56,361 nucleotides of DNA from an uncultured Ruminococcus sp. (GCA_902765625.1 CACXAO010000005.1:1-56361), one strand, 5' to 3'. Numbered from the stretch's first letter, positions 44,987-55,065 are shown. The notes: a model not told the origin generated them from the sequence alone. Translations and numbers: made by a program.

Positions 44987-46248
44987 GACGAATTTCATTC
45001 TTTTGCCCCAATGAAATTACGGATAAGCTGCGATGTCCGGAACGCGGATTTTATTCTATCCTTCGCTTTATGGCTGAGGAGGATCCCGTTATTCCTTCTG
45101 AAATTCCGCGCAATCCGGACGATACGCTGATTCTCGTTGAAATAAACCTTAATAATTATGCCGGCAGCGCGTTGTCTGAACCTGCGCTGCGAGGAATCAG
45201 CCGGCTTTTTCAATCGCTGCGCAGCACCGGCTGCGGCTTGATTGTACGCTTTTTATACGACTGGTGCGGAACAAACATGATAACAGAACCAAAAAACGCC
45301 GACATTATTCTCGGGCATATCGCGCAGCTTGGTTACGTCATCAAAGAAAACGCGGATATTATTTTCCTGTTACAAGGACTGTTCATCGGAAACTGGGGCG
45401 AAATGCACGGCTCGCGATTCATTCGCAGCGATTATCTCAAAAGACTTTACGCCGCATTGTCAAAGGCAACCGAAAACCGTGTTCATACAGCGGTGCGCAC
45501 ACCTGCTCTCTGGCATACCGTAACGGGGATGTCGTTTGTTACTGACATGGAATTGAACGACTCCTTCCCCGGGCTGTTTAACGACGGAATGCTCGGCAAC
45601 GACAGCGAATTCGGGACATTCAGCGATAATCCCTCCAAACGGGAGCAGGAGCTGGCGCTTCAAACTAAGCTCTGTCAATTAATCCCATACGGAGGAGAAG
45701 TTGTGGGAACCGCGCCTCAGTCCGATGCGTCGCGGGCAATGACAGCTTTTGAAAAAACGGGCGTCAGCTATCTTAATCGTATGTATGATGAAAACACGCT
45801 TGCCAAATGGAAAAATACGTCGGTAAAAGACAAGGGTATCTGGAACGGAATGAATTATTTCGAGTATGCCGAAGCACATCTCGGCTATCGCTTTGTCATT
45901 CGCGGCGTAAAACTGCGGTACTCTGCTCTTTCCGCGTGCATGACCGCAAAAATTCAGATTGAAAACATCGGGTTTGCACCCATTTATCATAATACTGCGG
46001 CAGAACTTGTTTTTGTCCGTGAAAACAGCGAAACGGTCTTCCCTATGTCAGGAGACGTCAACCGTCTTTCACGCGCAATGGGAACGAGGTGCCTTACGGC
46101 AAAGCTGACTTCTTTAAAAGAACGCCTTGGCAGCGGAACGTATGAGATTTTCTTTCGTCTGAAAAGTCTCAAATACAACGTAACAATACCGACCGCAAAT
46201 CAGGGAAACAGTGAGTCGGGATGTCTGATTGGGAGGTATACGGGCTAA
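44983..46248 (+). CDS. DUF4874/DUF4832-like glycosidase-type protein
   Basis: 421 residues, resembling DUF4874 (about 10-180: CPERGFYSILRF, LVEINLNNYAGS, LIVRFLYDWCG, FLLQGLFIGNWGEMHGSR) followed by DUF4832 (NYFEYAEAHLGYRFVIRGV, IENIGFAPIYHNTAAELVFV). The first part looks like a TIM-barrel glycosidase with the acidic residue of GNWGEMHGS as candidate catalyst. Relatives are usually secreted, yet there is no signal peptide here and an in-frame stop at 44959-44961 excludes a longer N-terminus. Start TTG 44983 behind AAGGGG overlaps the previous stop. It takes the place of the PelA hydrolase of other pel loci. Confidence 0.68.
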   Translation: MRRISFFCPNEITDKLRCPERGFYSILRFMAEEDPVIPSEIPRNPDDTLILVEINLNNYAGSALSEPALRGISRLFQSLRSTGCGLIVRFLYDWCGTNMITEPKNADIILGHIAQLGYVIKENADIIFLLQGLFIGNWGEMHGSRFIRSDYLKRLYAALSKATENRVHTAVRTPALWHTVTGMSFVTDMELNDSFPGLFNDGMLGNDSEFGTFSDNPSKREQELALQTKLCQLIPYGGEVVGTAPQSDASRAMTAFEKTGVSYLNRMYDENTLAKWKNTSVKDKGIWNGMNYFEYAEAHLGYRFVIRGVKLRYSALSACMTAKIQIENIGFAPIYHNTAAELVFVRENSETVFPMSGDVNRLSRAMGTRCLTAKLTSLKERLGSGTYEIFFRLKSLKYNVTIPTANQGNSESGCLIGRYTG

Positions 46249-48131
46249 TGATGATTACAAAGCGACAGTTCAGTGTGACAATCGTCATTTTCATTACACT
46301 GTTACTGCTGTTTATGGGCTTTCAGATTGGTAAAGAAGCCGCATCCACCCCCGGAATAAATAAGTATGTCTCAGACATTGAATATAAAAGCAAAAGCACT
46401 GCATCTGAACCCGCATTTGTTAATCCGGGTACAACCGGTAAACCGGAGAAGCTTTCAAAAGAGAATGAATGGATTGTGTTTGTCGGAAATGAAAACAGCG
46501 GGTATGCGGATACTGTGAAGGAATGGTCGTATTATACCCGAAACCCTGTTTCGCTTTCCAAAGAACTGCCGTTAGCCGGCTCTGAAAGTCTTCCCGATAT
46601 AATTATGGTTGAACCCGCTTTTGTTAACGAACATTCGAAACAGATAGCGGATTTGATGGAAAAAGGTGTGGACGTAATCTTTTTGGATCTTCCGGATTTT
46701 AGCTATATGGAGTCAGATTATTTACTGCAGAAAATGCTCGGTATACGCAAGGTGTATCAAGAGGAGATAACGCTTAAGGGAATGCATCTATTTAAGGGTT
46801 TTCTTCTCGGCGGAGAACGGGTTTTTGAAACGGATTCCGAGGAGGACGAAGATAAATTCCAGGATCTGGATTTAACTGTTCCGTGGTACTCGGTTCGCGG
46901 CAGTACCAAAACCTTCATGCGCGGTACTCTGTCCGATGAGGATGCAGAAGAAGCGCTTGCAAAACAACTGAAAAACGAAGATATGCCTGCGATTGTGTGG
47001 AGAAGCTATTACGGAAAAGGAAATGCGTTTGTCGTAAACGGAAACTATATCAGGAACCGTATGATCGGAATGGGATTCCTGCAGGCAATGATGTATGAAC
47101 GTAAGGATTATGTGGTTTATCCTGTAATAAATTCTCAGGTTTTTTCGGTTGACTGCTTACCTATTCTCACAAATGAAAACCAAAAAACAGTTGAAGAACT
47201 CTACGGCAGATCCATTACAAAGGCTCAGTCAGATATCATTATTCCGATGTTTATCACTCTGTCCGCAAAATATGACAAAAAAACGACCTGCTTTCTTTCC
47301 GTAAAATACAACCGCAGTGATCCCGAGCAGCCAAGTCAGGATTTGATGAAAACGTATCTTCCAATGATTGACGAGATGAACGGAGAGCTTGCTTTATCCG
47401 AAAACCATCCTGACAGCGGATTCAACAGCGAAGAATTGGAATCAGATTTTGAGTATTTGACGTCCGAAGCGCCGAAATACCGGATTTCGGCAATTATGAG
47501 CTCCTTTGGGAATCTCAAGGAGCTGTCCGATGCTGTGATAAATGCAAACGATCAGAATATCAGAACGGTATCGACTTCTGCGCATAACGAAAGCATACCC
47601 GTTGTCGGATATCAGAACGACAGAATAACCTGTCAGCAGACGACCTCCAATCTCACAAGGCACACGTTTACAGACGAGCTTGAACATCTCGGCGTCCAGA
47701 CGCTTTTAGCTTACAGTAACTGCTACTATAACATAGCGGACGCTTTTTACCCGGAAACCGATGAAGACAAATGGCAAAACAGCTCGCGTGAGATATTCAG
47801 CAATCTCACAACCTACAACAAGCCTTTCGAGATGTTGGATTGTTTGACCATCACCGAAAGCGACTCGCGTATCCGCACTTATTTCAGCCTGAACTATAAA
47901 GCCGAACGCAACGCCGACGTTATTACCGTTACAACTGACAGTGATTCCGCGGACGGAACAGGTTATTTTATTCTCCGTACCCACGATGAAAGGATTGATT
48001 CCATAAGCGGAGGAAAATTTAAGCAAATAGAAGAAAACGCATATCTTATCTCAACCGAACGGGAAAAGACGGAAATCAAGCTGTCCTCTTCCCTTTCGGC
48101 ATTGGTAGACATGGAAGGAAGTAACCGCTGA
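46248..48131 (+). CDS. Membrane-anchored extracytoplasmic protein, possibly PelA/DUF2194-like
   Basis: About 627 residues: one N-terminal membrane anchor (FSVTIVIFITLLLLFMGFQIG) and an extracytoplasmic body. The first half has a Rossmann- or GATase-like look (WIVFVGNENSGYADTV, DIIMVEPAFV, GVDVIFLDLPDFSY, RSYYGKGNAFVVNGNYI); the second half may be a degenerate deacetylase-like barrel (SDFEYLTSEAPKYRISAIMSS, TVSTSAHNES). Gram-positive pel operons carry separate hydrolase and deacetylase parts of PelA, and position suggests this role, but I see no clear catalytic motif. Start ATG 46248 overlaps the previous TAA; GGGAGG lies 11 nt upstream. ATG 46221 in the same frame is less well placed. Confidence 0.55.
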   Translation: MMITKRQFSVTIVIFITLLLLFMGFQIGKEAASTPGINKYVSDIEYKSKSTASEPAFVNPGTTGKPEKLSKENEWIVFVGNENSGYADTVKEWSYYTRNPVSLSKELPLAGSESLPDIIMVEPAFVNEHSKQIADLMEKGVDVIFLDLPDFSYMESDYLLQKMLGIRKVYQEEITLKGMHLFKGFLLGGERVFETDSEEDEDKFQDLDLTVPWYSVRGSTKTFMRGTLSDEDAEEALAKQLKNEDMPAIVWRSYYGKGNAFVVNGNYIRNRMIGMGFLQAMMYERKDYVVYPVINSQVFSVDCLPILTNENQKTVEELYGRSITKAQSDIIIPMFITLSAKYDKKTTCFLSVKYNRSDPEQPSQDLMKTYLPMIDEMNGELALSENHPDSGFNSEELESDFEYLTSEAPKYRISAIMSSFGNLKELSDAVINANDQNIRTVSTSAHNESIPVVGYQNDRITCQQTTSNLTRHTFTDELEHLGVQTLLAYSNCYYNIADAFYPETDEDKWQNSSREIFSNLTTYNKPFEMLDCLTITESDSRIRTYFSLNYKAERNADVITVTTDSDSADGTGYFILRTHDERIDSISGGKFKQIEENAYLISTEREKTEIKLSSSLSALVDMEGSNR

Positions 48132-49558
48132 TGAAGGTATGTATGGTAGTGGAGGGCTGTTATCCGTACGTCATGGGCGGTGTTTCAAGCTGGGTTCACA
48201 GCATTATCAAAATGTTTCCGAAAGTGGAATTTTGCATAGCCGCTGTTATCCCGGACCGATCGTATCGGGGAAAATTCGTCTATGAATTGCCCGAAAATGT
48301 TTCTGAAATATATGAGATCTACATCAACGACAAGGATTGGGTTTCAAAAAAAGCAAGCCGTTCAATGTCGGATAAGGAATATGCCACGCTTCGTCACCTG
48401 ATTATGGACAGCGACGTCGATTGGGACGGCGTGTTCAGCTTTTTCAAAAAAAAGGAACGTTCGCTCAACGATCTGTTGATGGGAGAGGATTTCCTGAATA
48501 TTATTACCGCTTTGTATGACAGGGATTACCCCGAAATTGCGTTCACGGATTTTCTCTGGACAATGCGTTCGGTGTATCTGCCGCTGTTCCTCGCTCTTGT
48601 ATCCGATGTTCCCAAAGCGGATATTTACCATTGTGTAGCGACCGGATACGCCGGAATTATCGGTTGCCTTGGGCATTTTTTATACGGAGGCAGGCTTCTG
48701 CTGAGCGAGCACGGCATTTATACCCGCGAAAGAGAAGAAGAACTGATTAAAGCCGACTGGGTTCAGGGCATTTATAAGGATATATGGATTGAGCTGTTCC
48801 GAAAAATGTCTCAGGTTATCTATGACAGAGCAGACAAGGTAATCAGTTTGTTTGAGCACGCGCGTGAGCTGCAGATAGAGCTTGGATGTCCGCCGGAAAA
48901 AACTCAGGTTATTCATAACGGGATTGAACCGTCGCTTTTTGAGGGTATTCCCGGCAAAACAGATGAGGATAAAGGCTTTGTCAATATCGGAGCATTTGTG
49001 AGGCTTGCCCCTATCAAGGATATAAAGACAATGATTCAGGCTTTTTCCGTGGCAAAGCAGTATGCGCCCGAGCTAAAGCTGTGGATTATGGGACCTGACG
49101 CCGAGGATCTGGAATATGCGAATGAATGTTATGAATATGTCGAATACCTCGGAATCAGCGATATCGTATTTACCGGAAGAATCAACACTATGGAATATAT
49201 GGGTAGGATGGACGCCACTATTCTGACGAGTATCAGCGAAGGACAGCCACTGACGATATTGGAAGGATATGCTGCGCACAAGCCATCCATCGCCACAGAC
49301 GTCGGAAACTGCCGCGGATTGATTTACGGTGAAAATGACGATTTCGGTACGGCAGGCATTCTGACGCACGTCATGAATATTGACGAAATTGCCGCGGCAA
49401 TGGTTTTTGTCGCCAAAAACAAGGATGAAACGCGCACCATGGGCGAAATCGGCTACAAACGAATGATGGATCGCTTCAAGCTGAGCGATTTGAAGCGTGA
49501 GTACGCCGCGATCTACAGGCAATTTGGAGAGGAGTTGGGATTTGAATGGCAGGAATAG
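48131..49558 (+). CDS. pelF: PelF glycosyltransferase (GT4)
   Basis: 475 residues with clear PelF signatures: N-terminal VEGCYPYVMGGVSSWVHSII, the LLLSEHGIYTREREEELIKADW block, and the GT4 EX7E motif in SEGQPLTILEGYA. PelF is the cytosolic, UDP-sugar-using polymerase of the Pel polysaccharide, working with PelD, PelE and PelG at the membrane. It overlaps the preceding stop by one base and pelG by 13 nt, so the core genes are translationally coupled. This is the most secure gene of the cluster. Confidence 0.95.
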   Translation: MKVCMVVEGCYPYVMGGVSSWVHSIIKMFPKVEFCIAAVIPDRSYRGKFVYELPENVSEIYEIYINDKDWVSKKASRSMSDKEYATLRHLIMDSDVDWDGVFSFFKKKERSLNDLLMGEDFLNIITALYDRDYPEIAFTDFLWTMRSVYLPLFLALVSDVPKADIYHCVATGYAGIIGCLGHFLYGGRLLLSEHGIYTREREEELIKADWVQGIYKDIWIELFRKMSQVIYDRADKVISLFEHARELQIELGCPPEKTQVIHNGIEPSLFEGIPGKTDEDKGFVNIGAFVRLAPIKDIKTMIQAFSVAKQYAPELKLWIMGPDAEDLEYANECYEYVEYLGISDIVFTGRINTMEYMGRMDATILTSISEGQPLTILEGYAAHKPSIATDVGNCRGLIYGENDDFGTAGILTHVMNIDEIAAAMVFVAKNKDETRTMGEIGYKRMMDRFKLSDLKREYAAIYRQFGEELGFEWQE

Positions 49559-51054
49559 GAATCAAGCTTAACCGCGTTTACCGCCACCGATCGCTTGGTA
49601 TGCATTTATACGGCTTTGCCTACAGCGCGCTGGTAACGGTTGCTCCGGTTTTTGTCGTGATCGGCGCTGTTTTCGTGTCGCAGATAATACTCCATTTTGA
49701 AACCATCGATTACGGCAGCCGCGAGCTATTTGCGGATACGGTGCTGTATATCTTCATTTTTGCCCTGCTGTGTACCTCTCCTCTGAACGCGGTCTTGTCA
49801 AAGTACATTTCCGATATCATTTACGAGGAAAAATACGATGATATTATTCCCTGCTTTCATTTTGGCATGAGTATCACCGTTGTACTGTCGGCGGCTCTGG
49901 GCATTCCTTTCTGCCTGCATGAGCATTTTGTCGGCGGTGTTCCGATTTACTATGTCTTTACCGGCTACTGCGGCTTTACAGCGCTGATGCTGGTGTTTTA
50001 CACGATGCTCTACCTCTCAATCACCAAAAATTATATTAAAATATCGCTGTTCTTCACAATCGGAATGGCTGTTACGGTACTGCTTATCTGGATTTGGTCC
50101 GTATTTGGTTTTCCTTTTAATATAGAGAAGCCCTATGCCCTGCTGCTTGCTCTGACAATCGGCTTCACTATCATCGCCTCGCTGGAAATCGCGCTAGTAA
50201 AATCGTTCTTCCGGAAAAACAGCGGCAACTGGAAACCAATCCTCAAATATCTGAAAATACATTGGAGAATGGTCCTCATCAATACGCTGTACACGCTTGG
50301 GCTTTACGTACACAACTTCGTATTCTGGACGACGGATTTGCGCAACGTGCTGGTAAAAAGCTTTGTGACCTGTATGCCGTATGACATGGCGACCTGTCTT
50401 GCCATGTTTACGAATATCTCCGCAACCGTTATCTTTATCGTAAATGTCGAGCTGCATTTCCGCGACCGTTACCGTCATTACTTTGAAGCGGTTATCGGCG
50501 GACGCAGACACGATATCGTAAACGCCCGTTCAAGAATGTTCAGACAATTATCCAGCGAGCTTATGACGCTGATTCGCCTGCAGTTCATTATCACTGCCGC
50601 CGTTTATCTCGTGTGCATGATAATTCTACCGACAATCGGTCTCGGCGGTCTGACCATGAAAATCTATCCCTGCCTGTGCGTCGGTTACTTTGCGCTATTT
50701 CTGATGTATTCCGAAATTCTTTTTCTTTATTACTTCAACGACGAAAACGGCGCGCTGCTTACTGTCTCTGTGTTTTTTCTCGTTACCCTTATTGGCAGCA
50801 TCTTTTCTTCGCGACTTCCCGAAATCTGGTACGGTCTCGGAGTCCTGCTCGGCTCGGTTTTGGGATATTCCGTCGCCTATTTCAGGCTGAGATGGATGAA
50901 CCGCCACATCGACAGGCAGGTATTCTGCCGCGGAACACTGATTTCACGCGCAGACGATTTCATGCCATCACCCGTTGTTTACTCAAAGAAGTTCTCTGCG
51001 GAGAATGATGACGACAGCGGAAAAGCAAGCAATAAAATCCCGTCGGACGCATAG
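49546..51054 (+). CDS. pelG: PelG membrane transporter
   Basis: 502 residues, about twelve membrane segments, MOP/Wzx-like. The opening GIGIKLNRVYRHRSLGMHLYGFAYSALVTVAPVF, in two blocks, and the VELHFRDRYRHYFEAVIGG loop are typical of PelG, thought to export the nascent Pel chain with PelF. It overlaps pelF by 13 nt. Confidence 0.92.
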   Translation: MAGIGIKLNRVYRHRSLGMHLYGFAYSALVTVAPVFVVIGAVFVSQIILHFETIDYGSRELFADTVLYIFIFALLCTSPLNAVLSKYISDIIYEEKYDDIIPCFHFGMSITVVLSAALGIPFCLHEHFVGGVPIYYVFTGYCGFTALMLVFYTMLYLSITKNYIKISLFFTIGMAVTVLLIWIWSVFGFPFNIEKPYALLLALTIGFTIIASLEIALVKSFFRKNSGNWKPILKYLKIHWRMVLINTLYTLGLYVHNFVFWTTDLRNVLVKSFVTCMPYDMATCLAMFTNISATVIFIVNVELHFRDRYRHYFEAVIGGRRHDIVNARSRMFRQLSSELMTLIRLQFIITAAVYLVCMIILPTIGLGGLTMKIYPCLCVGYFALFLMYSEILFLYYFNDENGALLTVSVFFLVTLIGSIFSSRLPEIWYGLGVLLGSVLGYSVAYFRLRWMNRHIDRQVFCRGTLISRADDFMPSPVVYSKKFSAENDDDSGKASNKIPSDA

Positions 51055-51063
51055 GAGGAAATT

Positions 51064-51450
51064 ATGGAAATAATTTATAAGATAGTTGTAATTCTTACCG
51101 GTATCGCACTGCTTATCTGGAATCTATTCAATATTTCAAAGAAAAAGATGGATATCGGAATCGGCAGCTGGTGGACGATCATGTCTGTTGTCCTCATTGT
51201 ATTCGGCGCAGTATTCGATTTCACTCCGCTCGAACAACTGGTGCGTCTCAGAAATCTTATTCTGATTTATGTGTTGGTTCTTTCTCTTGTGATGGCGCTG
51301 TATCTTTACGGTATGTACCTCACTGAGCTGAAAAAGAAAAATGATGAGCTTGCGATGTGGGTTTCTTACGCTAAATCACTCAAAGACAAATCGTTATCTA
51401 TAAAAGAAACAGATAAACACGCAGACGGCGCCGACGGGAATACAAACTGA
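51064..51450 (+). CDS. DUF2304-like small membrane protein
   Basis: 128 residues with three membrane segments (about 3-24, 33-52, 68-90) and a polar C-terminal helix (LTELKKKNDELAMWVSYAKSLKD). This matches DUF2304 proteins, which often lie next to a dolichol-phosphate-mannose-synthase-like GT2, as here two genes later, and may partner it at the membrane. AGGAGG precedes ATG 51064, 9 nt after pelG. Confidence 0.7.
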   Translation: MEIIYKIVVILTGIALLIWNLFNISKKKMDIGIGSWWTIMSVVLIVFGAVFDFTPLEQLVRLRNLILIYVLVLSLVMALYLYGMYLTELKKKNDELAMWVSYAKSLKDKSLSIKETDKHADGADGNTN

Positions 51451-51467
51451 CAAAGGAGCAAGGCAGT

Positions 51468-52679
51468 ATGGCTTCAAAAAAGATTCTTTTTGTAATCAAC
51501 ACAATGGGACAAGGCGGAGCAGAAGTTGCGTTACTTGCGTTATTGAACGAGCTTCATAGGCGGATTGACTGCAGGATTGATTTATATATAATAATGGATC
51601 AGGGTGAGCTGATCGACAGCATACCGCCACATGTAAACCTGCTCAACAAGAAAGCAGACAAAACGGATGTTCTGTCAAAATCAGGAAGAATCAGATTATA
51701 CAGGCACACCTGCGCTAAACTGATTTCCCGTTTTTCGCTGGCGCGGAATTTGCCCTATACGATAAAAAACTACAGAAAAATGCGGCGTGACGGAAACGTA
51801 ATTCCCAAAAACCTTCTTTGGAAAGCTGTATCTGACGGAAGCAAACCGCCCTGTGAAAAATACGATCTTGCAATCGCCTACATTGAGGGCGCGTCCACAT
51901 ATTTTGTTGCAGACAAGGTGAATGCCGATGTGAAAGCTGCTTTTATTCATACGGATTATCGCATGGCAGGCTATAACCGCGAGTTGGATCACGGGTGCTA
52001 CAGCCGCTTTCAGGCGATATACTGCGTCTCACAGGAGGTCAAAAATTCGTTTTTGCCGGAATATCCTGAGCTGAAGGACTGCGTTCACGTTTTCCGCAAT
52101 ATCATCGACACTGACAGCATTATCGAAAAATCAAAAGCGGGATCGGGATTTGACGACGGCTTTGACGGCACACGGATCATCTCTCTCGGCAGACTGGTAA
52201 AGCTGAAAGCCTTTGATACGGCAATTGAAGCCACCCGTATTCTGAAAGAACGCGGTCATCGGATACGGTGGTATGTGTTCGGCGAAGGAGAGGAACGCGC
52301 CAATCTGGAAAATCAAATCAAAAGCTGCGGTTTGGAGAACGAGTTCTTTCTGTGCGGCACAGTCAGAAACCCTTTCCCCTATTTGCGTGAATCTCAGATA
52401 TATGTTCAATGCTCCAAATTTGAAGGATACTCAATCGCGGTTCGAGAAGCAAAGGTACTCGGTTTACCTGCAGTTATCTCTCATTCCGTCGGAATCCGCG
52501 ATCTTGTTACTGACGGAAAAGACGGTCTTTGTGTTGACGCAGACGCTTCGAGCATAGCGGACGGAATTGAACGTCTAATAAATAATCCCGGGCTTCTCAA
52601 AAAGCTCGGTGAAGGTGCCGCAAAATCATTCTGGGAACACGAAGATATACTCCAGCTTTTGCAACTAATCAAGAATTGA
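51468..52679 (+). CDS. Glycosyltransferase, GT4 family
   Basis: 403 residues, two Rossmann domains (GT-B). N-terminal VINTMGQGGAEVALLALLNEL is the acceptor-domain signature, RIISLGRLVKLKAFDTAIEA and FGEGEERANLENQI open the donor domain, and the EX7E motif is in FEGYSIAVREAKVLG. It probably adds one sugar from a nucleotide donor; donor and acceptor unknown. AAAGGAG precedes ATG 51468. Confidence 0.9.
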   Translation: MASKKILFVINTMGQGGAEVALLALLNELHRRIDCRIDLYIIMDQGELIDSIPPHVNLLNKKADKTDVLSKSGRIRLYRHTCAKLISRFSLARNLPYTIKNYRKMRRDGNVIPKNLLWKAVSDGSKPPCEKYDLAIAYIEGASTYFVADKVNADVKAAFIHTDYRMAGYNRELDHGCYSRFQAIYCVSQEVKNSFLPEYPELKDCVHVFRNIIDTDSIIEKSKAGSGFDDGFDGTRIISLGRLVKLKAFDTAIEATRILKERGHRIRWYVFGEGEERANLENQIKSCGLENEFFLCGTVRNPFPYLRESQIYVQCSKFEGYSIAVREAKVLGLPAVISHSVGIRDLVTDGKDGLCVDADASSIADGIERLINNPGLLKKLGEGAAKSFWEHEDILQLLQLIKN

Positions 52680-52690
52680 GGCGGATCGAA

Positions 52691-53440
52691 ATGAAAAAGA
52701 AACACGACCTTCTGGTTATTATTCCGGCGCATAATGAAGAAAATAACCTTCCCCTTGTTTTTAAGGGAATGCAGGATATTCAAATCGACTTGTTTGCCGA
52801 CATACTTATTATTGATGACGCTTCAACTGATTCCACTGCCTTAATTGCCAAGCAAAACGGAGCAGCCTGTATTTCCTTTGTCTTTAATTTAGGATACGGC
52901 AACGCCTTGCAGATGGGATACAAATACGCAAAAGAAAACGGATACCGTTATCTGATACAGCTCGACGCTGATACACAGCACGATCCCTGCAACATCCCGA
53001 TTCTCTACAACGCTCTGAAAACTCCTTCTGAGGACGGCGAACTGCCCGATATTGTTCTCGGAAGCAGATTTATGAAGGGCAGCGGCGTGTATCACCCCGG
53101 CGGTATGAAAAAGATTGGCTTTATCTGGTTCGGTACGCTTGTCAGACTGTTCGGCGGAGGTGAGCTTGCCGACGCGACAACAGGTCTTCAGGGACTCAAC
53201 AGGCGAGCTTTCTCTCACTACGCCGTTTTTGACAATTTTGACGCACGCTACCCCGATGCGAATATGATACTGGAAATGAAGCTGAAAGGATACAGGATTT
53301 TACAGGTTCCTGCCATAATGCATATGCGCAAAAGCGGAAAAGGAATGCATGCTGGCTTATGGAAACCGTTAAAGTATATGGTGCGTTCAACAATTGCCAT
53401 TATTGTCGCAAAAATGAGAGGGTGCTTTTATAAAAAATGA
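52691..53440 (+). CDS. Glycosyltransferase, GT2 family (dolichyl-phosphate-sugar synthase-like)
   Basis: 249 residues, one GT-A domain (VIIPAHNEENNLP, IIDDASTDST, metal motif in QLDADTQHDP, then TTGLQGLNRRAF). This layout matches DPM1-like enzymes that load a sugar onto polyprenyl phosphate, which a GT-C enzyme or flippase can then use. With the DUF2304-like gene and the GT-C-like protein of the same operon, such a lipid-linked sugar route is plausible. I chose ATG 52691 although its ribosome site (GAGGCGG) is weak; the TTG at 52676 overlaps the previous gene. Confidence 0.85.
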   Translation: MKKKHDLLVIIPAHNEENNLPLVFKGMQDIQIDLFADILIIDDASTDSTALIAKQNGAACISFVFNLGYGNALQMGYKYAKENGYRYLIQLDADTQHDPCNIPILYNALKTPSEDGELPDIVLGSRFMKGSGVYHPGGMKKIGFIWFGTLVRLFGGGELADATTGLQGLNRRAFSHYAVFDNFDARYPDANMILEMKLKGYRILQVPAIMHMRKSGKGMHAGLWKPLKYMVRSTIAIIVAKMRGCFYKK

Positions 53441-53504
53441 ATTATAAGTCATTCTTTGAAAAATAGCAGCAGAGCATTTTAAGGGAGGTGTCAAAGAATA
53501 AAAT

Positions 53505-55061
53505 ATGAAAAGAAAAACAAGAACAGAATACTCCATGCGCAATTCTATTGTTGCTTTTATTTGCAGAATATTGGTTTTGATTTTTGCTTACGTTTCCAGA
53601 GTGGTGTTTATCCGTGTTTTGGATGTTGAATGTACCGGCGCCTACGGACTGTTTGACAATATTCTGATTATATTTTCGCTTAATTCGCTGGGTATTGACA
53701 CTGCCCTTGCATTTATGTTATACTCGCCTCTTGCAGAAAATGAGAGGATAAAACAACAAACACTTATACAAGCTTTTCGCCGCGTTCACCTGATGATTGG
53801 CGTGATCGTCACGCTTTCCTTTGTTGCATTATACTTCCTTCTACCGGTTTTTTCGGCGGAGTCCGCCGCGATCCCGAATATAGGTCTGATTTTCTGGCTG
53901 TTCGCAGGAAATGTGATTTTCGGATATATTCAATCTCATAAACAGATAATCCTTTTGGCGGATCAGCAAAATTATATCAATGATCTTTATGAATCCGGAC
54001 AGTTGATCCTGCAATATGTCGTTCAGATTGTTGTTCTGCTGACAACAAAAAGCTTTCTGCTTTACAGCTTAGTAATATTTATTTTGATTATTCCGAAAAA
54101 CCTGATCTCCGCAGCTCATACGACAAAGCGTTATCCGTATCTCAAACAACGAGTTCAAGCCTCCTTGGAGCAGAATGAAAAAAGAATACTGAGAAAAAAC
54201 ATTTGGGCTATCCTGATAAGAAGATCGGGTATACAGCTGCAAATGTTTACGGATACGCTCCTTCTATCCGGCTACTTCGGACTGTTATCGATGGCGCGAT
54301 ATGCTAATTACAGCCTTATTATTACCTCGGTTCGTCAGTTGATGGAAAAGATAGTAAACGGTATCATGGGCAGCGTAGGTAACCTTGGTGTAACCACTGA
54401 CCGCGACAAGGTCGAGGATATTTTCAACGCTTCACTGATGTTGACATGTGTACTGTACGGAATCGTTTCGATTGCACTTTTTGTGGTCATAGGCCCGTTT
54501 ATCGAAATGAGTTTCGGACAGGTGTACGTCTTCCCTGTTGACATCACTTTGGTCTTATGTATCAATCTTTATTTTAAGGGAGTACGTACCGTTACCAATG
54601 TGTTTCGCAATTCTCTCGGGCTGTTTAGTCAGGCGAGATATATGGGATTTATAGAAGCGGCAGTAAATGTTGTGTATTCTATTGCGGCGATCGCACTGTT
54701 CGATGAGATCGGAATATTTATCGGCACAACGCTTAGTATGCTGACGGTTCCGATTTGGATGGAACCGTGGGCATTGTACAGAGACTATTTCGGGAAAAAG
54801 CTCTGGAACTACTTTTTGCGTCTCGGCGGCTATACTTTAGTAATTGCCGTATGCTGGACAGCATCATCTGTAGCGTGCAGCTTTATCGGCGGTCCCCTGC
54901 CCGTTCAGTTCATACTCAAAGGAATAGTAAGCGTAGTGATTTCGGGTGGGCTCAGTACTTTGTTTTTGCGCCCAACAAAAGAATTCAAGATTATTTGGTC
55001 ATCGCTGCTATCAGTAATTAAAAAAAGAGCTGATTCCAAAACAAAGCTAAAGGAGAATTAA
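53505..55061 (+). CDS. Polysaccharide flippase (Wzx-like, MOP superfamily)
   Basis: 518 residues with about twelve to fourteen membrane segments (opening RNSIVAFICRILVLIFAYVS, SRVVFIRVLDVECTGAYGLF), typical of Wzx/PST flippases that move lipid-linked sugar units across the membrane. GGGAGGTG lies 12 nt before ATG 53505. It is a second MOP transporter in the same operon beside PelG, which implies a lipid-linked product in addition to the Pel chain. Confidence 0.85.
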   Translation: MKRKTRTEYSMRNSIVAFICRILVLIFAYVSRVVFIRVLDVECTGAYGLFDNILIIFSLNSLGIDTALAFMLYSPLAENERIKQQTLIQAFRRVHLMIGVIVTLSFVALYFLLPVFSAESAAIPNIGLIFWLFAGNVIFGYIQSHKQIILLADQQNYINDLYESGQLILQYVVQIVVLLTTKSFLLYSLVIFILIIPKNLISAAHTTKRYPYLKQRVQASLEQNEKRILRKNIWAILIRRSGIQLQMFTDTLLLSGYFGLLSMARYANYSLIITSVRQLMEKIVNGIMGSVGNLGVTTDRDKVEDIFNASLMLTCVLYGIVSIALFVVIGPFIEMSFGQVYVFPVDITLVLCINLYFKGVRTVTNVFRNSLGLFSQARYMGFIEAAVNVVYSIAAIALFDEIGIFIGTTLSMLTVPIWMEPWALYRDYFGKKLWNYFLRLGGYTLVIAVCWTASSVACSFIGGPLPVQFILKGIVSVVISGGLSTLFLRPTKEFKIIWSSLLSVIKKRADSKTKLKEN

Positions 55062-55065
55062 GAAA

